Part shown: one piece after another, positions 61,611-64,000 of the stretch | Layout of the letters: every line of letters starts with the position of its first letter | How positions within the stretch are numbered: position 1 is the first letter of the stretch | DNA from: Streptomyces virginiae | GTDB taxonomy: Bacteria > Actinomycetota > Actinomycetes > Streptomycetales > Streptomycetaceae | Direction of reading: 5' to 3' | DNA: 64,000 nt | Assembly: GCF_000720455.1 (NCBI RefSeq) | Contig: NZ_JOAK01000025.1 | Location: 1 to 64,000, forward strand | The notes under the pieces: model-generated | Seen by the model: only the letters and a program-made list of their open reading frames with translations | What the model was told of the DNA's origin: nothing | The model's database searches: none | Made by a program: the position numbers and the translations under genes

Positions 61611-62165
61611 GTGATCCACGACCCCGTCTTCGACGGCGACCGCGTCCTGCTGCCGGGCGAGGCTGCCTCCGTCCCCGCCCGCGTCCTGAGCGCCGCCGCC
61701 GTGCGGGACGCTGATCCGGACGCCGCGCCGCCGGAGATCCGCACACTCGCCGGGGAGATCCACTTCGTACCGTCCGTCCACCAGGCCGGGCTGCGGCGGT
61801 TCTGCGAGGCGAACGGCATTCCGTTGCGGGTCCGTCCCGACGTGTGGGGTGACCTGCTCGAACCGTTCCACGACACCTCCTTCACCCACCGGGAGCGGAT
61901 GGCGAACCTGGAGCGCCTGGCCGCCGTCGGCCTGAACGCCGACGAGACGGCCCGGATCCGGGAACGCGTGGGGCCGCTCGTGGCGGCCTACAACTCCGCC
62001 CACTGGGACTGGAACCACCTCGGCCCGGCCGACCTGCTGGACGCGGCCTTCGGCACCCTGGTCCCCGAGGAGCTGCGGATCCCGCCGCGGGAGCGGGACG
62101 CCTTCCGCGCCTGGGCGACGGGAATCGCGAACCGTGCGGACGGGGAACGGCCCACGACCCTGTGA
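61611..62165 (+). CDS. conserved hypothetical protein
   Basis: A 184-residue soluble protein with the pattern HFVPSVHQAGLRRFCEANGIPLRVRPDVWGDLLEPF and AYNSAHWDWNHLGPADLLDA, which I recall from Streptomyces proteins of unknown function. The GTG at 61611 follows the weak site GAGGATG, and an earlier GTG at 61593 is possible. Codon use is ordinary. No catalytic motif is recognised. The His/Trp-rich centre could bind metal. Confidence 0.7.
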   Translation: MIHDPVFDGDRVLLPGEAASVPARVLSAAAVRDADPDAAPPEIRTLAGEIHFVPSVHQAGLRRFCEANGIPLRVRPDVWGDLLEPFHDTSFTHRERMANLERLAAVGLNADETARIRERVGPLVAAYNSAHWDWNHLGPADLLDAAFGTLVPEELRIPPRERDAFRAWATGIANRADGERPTTL

Positions 62166-62291
62166 CCCGCTCGTCCCGAAGGGGAAGGAGCCGGACCCGA
62201 CTCCCCTCGGTGCGGCCGGACTCGACCGCCGGGCACTGCTGCCGCGCCCTCACCGCCGCCGTTTTCCCCGGCCGCGCCCTGAAGCCGTCCG

Positions 62292-62501
62292 TCAGCGCCG
62301 GCGCCCCAGCTGGCCGGGCGGTGTGTAGAACCTGCGTGCCGGCGACAGCTTGTCGAAACGGGCCTGCTGTCGGCTGTGTTCCTCGATCTGCAGGCCGTCG
62401 AGGTTCTTGGTCCGCGTGGCCCTGTCACTCCACAGCAGGAACCCGACCAGTGCGGCGACAGGCAGTCCGAGACATGCATAGAAGACGATCAAGTCGTTCA
62501 C
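62292..62501 (-). CDS. small single-helix membrane protein
   Basis: A 69-residue protein with one membrane helix (about residues 3-24, VNDLIVFYACLGLPVAALVGFLLW) and a charged tail rich in Arg/Gln/Glu. The GTG at 62501 follows a G-rich site. It could be a small stress protein. No family recognised. Confidence 0.5.
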   Translation of the reverse strand: MNDLIVFYACLGLPVAALVGFLLWSDRATRTKNLDGLQIEEHSRQQARFDKLSPARRFYTPPGQLGRRR

Positions 62502-63075
62502 GCCCCCCGTGGCGAAGATCAACAAGTGTGCTGAGTCTGCTGGCCCTGCCGGGTGGGAGTCAAGAGCTGCGCGCCACGCGCCGCCCGGGCCCACCCGGAG
62601 GCCGCTACCGGGGGCCGCGGGGTGGCCGCGGCGGTCCGTAGCAGGTCCCGGGCGGCCTCCTTCGCGAGGCCGGCACCTCAGGGTTCCCGAGGGGCGCGAC
62701 GCCGTGTTCCGGAGAGGTACGCCTCTACGGCGGTGCGCGGGCGGGGGCCGCCGGGGTGCGCGCGGACCCGCGGGTCGGTCCCGTCACCGTCGTGAGCCGC
62801 ACGCAACCGCAGGCGTGGGGTGAGGAGTTCGGGCAGGGGCACGGTGGCGTTCATCGGGGTGGCGCCCATGCGGACACGGCGCCGCGCGGAGCGACCGCAG
62901 ACCGGCCGGTCTCGGGCCGTGTGGCCCAGTGGGGCAGCTCGTTCGGTGTGTGCCGTTCGCGGAGTGGGGCAGGCGCGGCGTGGCAGGGCACGGATGGACG
63001 CAGTGCCCCGCCGAGCAAGCGGACGTGACCCGACACCGGGTCCGGGGTCCTCAGCAGACGCCCAGGAGGTAGAGA
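62502..63075. other. long spacer holding a GNAT remnant
   Basis: More than 500 bases without an intact gene. The middle carries a broken GNAT-like start on the minus strand, and the right part just before 63076 holds the ribosome binding site of the SRPBCC gene. No repeat or tRNA seen. Confidence 0.45.
62678..62854 (-). pseudogene. remnant of a GNAT acetyltransferase N-terminus
   Basis: A minus-strand frame begins MNATVPLPELLTPRLRLRAA, the classic start of GNAT proteins, but loses the pattern after about 25 codons and stops without an acetyl-CoA loop. This fits a gene cut by deletion or frameshift. Confidence 0.35.
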
Positions 63076-63525
63076 ATGTCGCAGGTCAAGGAATCCATCG
63101 AGGTCAACGTGCCGATCCGCACCGCGTACGACCAGTGGACGCAGTTCGAGTCCTTCCCGCAGTTCATGGACGGCGTGCAGCGGATCGAGCAGCGCAGCGA
63201 CACGCTCACGCACTGGGTGACGAAGATCTCCGGTGTGGAACGGGAGTTCGACGCGGAGATCACCGAGCAGATCCCCGACACCAAGGTCGCCTGGGTCACC
63301 GTCGGTGGCCAGGGCGAGCAGTCGGGTCTGGTCACCTTCGAGCCCATCGACCCGTCCCATACCCAGGTCACGCTGATGATGGACTTCGACCCCGAGGGGA
63401 TGGCGGAGAACATCGGGGACAAGCTCGGCTTCGTCGACCGGCAGGTCAAGGGCGACCTGAAGCGCTTCAAGCACTTCATCGAGGACCGCGGCTCCGCCTC
63501 CGGCGCCTGGCGCGGCCAGGTCTGA
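63076..63525 (+). CDS. SRPBCC (cyclase/dehydrase-like) family protein
   Basis: A 149-residue protein of the START/SRPBCC fold, with the family start SQVKESIEVNVPIRTAYDQWTQFESFPQFMDGVQ and later LTHWVTKISGVEREFDAEI. It has a hydrophobic pocket that may bind lipids or polyketides. The ATG at 63076 follows GGAGG by six bases. No polyketide genes are adjacent, so it is more likely one of the general coenzyme Q-binding-like proteins of Streptomyces. A strong terminator follows. Confidence 0.88.
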   Translation: MSQVKESIEVNVPIRTAYDQWTQFESFPQFMDGVQRIEQRSDTLTHWVTKISGVEREFDAEITEQIPDTKVAWVTVGGQGEQSGLVTFEPIDPSHTQVTLMMDFDPEGMAENIGDKLGFVDRQVKGDLKRFKHFIEDRGSASGAWRGQV

Positions 63526-63553
63526 CCTCACGCGCCGACGACCCGGGCGGTAC

Positions 63554-63593
63554 GGGGCCGTGCACGCCGGAAGCCACCGGCGCGCACGGCCCC
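63554..63593. terminator. hairpin terminator after the SRPBCC gene
   Basis: 17-base arms GGGGCCGTGCACGCCGG and CCGGCGCGCACGGCCCC pair at 16 of 17 positions around the loop AAGCCA. Confidence 0.7.
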
Positions 63594-63758
63594 GGACGGC
63601 CCGGCGTGCTGTCGTGCGCGCCGTGGCCTTCCGCTCAACCCGTGGCAGGACCGCCCCCGTTGATTCGAACCGGCACGTCGTGTCCGCCCGTCGGCCTACC
63701 CTGAGATCGCGCTGCTCCTCCGTGCCGCGCCCCGCCACACGACAGGACGTCCGTTGCC

Positions 63759-64000
63759 ATGCCACAGCAGCCGCAGGAAAGGCCGGCGGGCGGGCGGAGC
63801 TTCCGGACCACCGAAGTCGACGTCGCCCGCGACTGGTTGAAGACGGCGTACGGAACGAGCCTGCGCATGCGCACGCCCACACCCCACCGTCCGTTCCAGT
63901 ACTCCCGCACCAGCGCCGGCCCGCTGTCGCTCAGTACGCTGGCGCTGCCGACGGAGTACTCCTACGCCACCGACCCCCTCGGTGCCGTGGCCATCACGCA
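63759..64000 (+). CDS. AraC-type transcriptional regulator, N-terminal part (cut by window edge)
   Basis: The first 80 residues of a gene running out of the window. The visible part (FRTTEVDVARDWLKTAYGTSLRM, and SLSTLALPTEYSY) looks like the N-terminal ligand region of AraC-binding-like regulators. The DNA-binding helix-turn-helix would lie beyond the edge, so the call rests on the N-terminal style only. The ATG at 63759 has AGGACG some ten bases upstream. Confidence 0.5.
   Translation, partial: MPQQPQERPAGGRSFRTTEVDVARDWLKTAYGTSLRMRTPTPHRPFQYSRTSAGPLSLSTLALPTEYSYATDPLGAVAIT

Noticed and set aside
61432..61614. 60-codon frame before the conserved hypothetical gene
   Set aside because: Too short, no ribosome binding site and no pattern; overlaps the next start.
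62900..62990. tRNA-like stretch with AGTGGGGCAGCTCG
   Set aside because: No T-loop or acceptor stem pairing could be built around it.
1..64000. CRISPR arrays, rRNA operons, complete insertion sequences
   Set aside because: Looked for direct repeats with regular spacers, rRNA signatures and DDE transposases; none found.

Overview
The window is high-GC actinobacterial DNA, almost certainly from a Streptomyces chromosome. Supporting signs are a Streptomyces subtilisin inhibitor with the four family cysteines, small DUF5133- and DUF6480-type proteins, a PHO-box promoter, frequent GTG starts and many ATGA-coupled operons. Most of it looks like a mosaic of accessory and adaptive genes rather than core chromosome. 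No rRNA, tRNA, CRISPR array or complete transposase was seen.

Layout. 0-5 kb: a hydroxymethylbilane synthase (hemC-type), a small MITE-like inverted-repeat element, a membrane protein, a DHFR-family reductase, MarR and NUDIX genes, and a possibly disrupted lipoprotein. 5-9.3 kb: two leaderless metalloproteases in one operon (a thermolysin-type M4 and a HAD-like/M28 fusion) and a small SH3-type protein. 9.5-12.3 kb: a translationally coupled three-gene operon (small Gly-rich helical protein, DUF1023 alpha/beta hydrolase, lipoprotein). 12.5-19.5 kb: a PPK2 kinase, then a LysR-centred island in which two paralogous glycosyltransferases lie on either side of lysR. The same 29-bp operator stands in opposite orientation before and after lysR, so one regulator probably controls the leftward glycosyltransferase and the rightward hemerythrin-GNAT-glycosyltransferase/methyltransferase operon.

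19.5-24.8 kb: a secreted DUF4344 metallopeptidase-like protein facing an SSI-type protease inhibitor, a histidine phosphatase, a solitary class I terpene synthase and an amidase. 24.8-31.8 kb: an alpha-glucoside uptake and hydrolysis operon (aglA, binding protein, two permeases, one permease carrying an inserted beta-sandwich-like segment), then an orphan solute-binding protein. 31.9-38.4 kb: a PadR-ABC-FtsX exporter operon, a beta-propeller phytase behind a textbook PHO box, a DUF2231 membrane protein and an orphan DhaK. 38.4-45.2 kb: a SpoIIE-type phosphatase, an isochorismatase-like hydrolase, and a pair made of an N-acetylglutaminylglutamine amidotransferase and an S9 peptidase, without the usual synthetase.

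45.3-50.2 kb: a compact operon of a membrane-anchored 1121-residue CHAT protease-like protein, a Cys-containing small protein and a multi-pass membrane protein, a candidate undescribed signalling or defence system. 50.3-53.1 kb: small stress-type proteins and a GCS2-family carboxylate-amine ligase. 53.2-58.3 kb: an alpha/beta hydrolase and three luciferase-like monooxygenases in a row, probably for scavenging sulfur or degrading xenobiotics. 58.6-64 kb: a TPR protein, an EcsC-like protein, a divergent ribosome-inactivating-protein homologue (EAAR active-site motif retained, other catalytic residues lost or replaced), a GNAT remnant, an SRPBCC protein and the start of an AraC-type regulator cut by the window edge.

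All calls rest on reading the sequence and on remembered family motifs. No database search was run.
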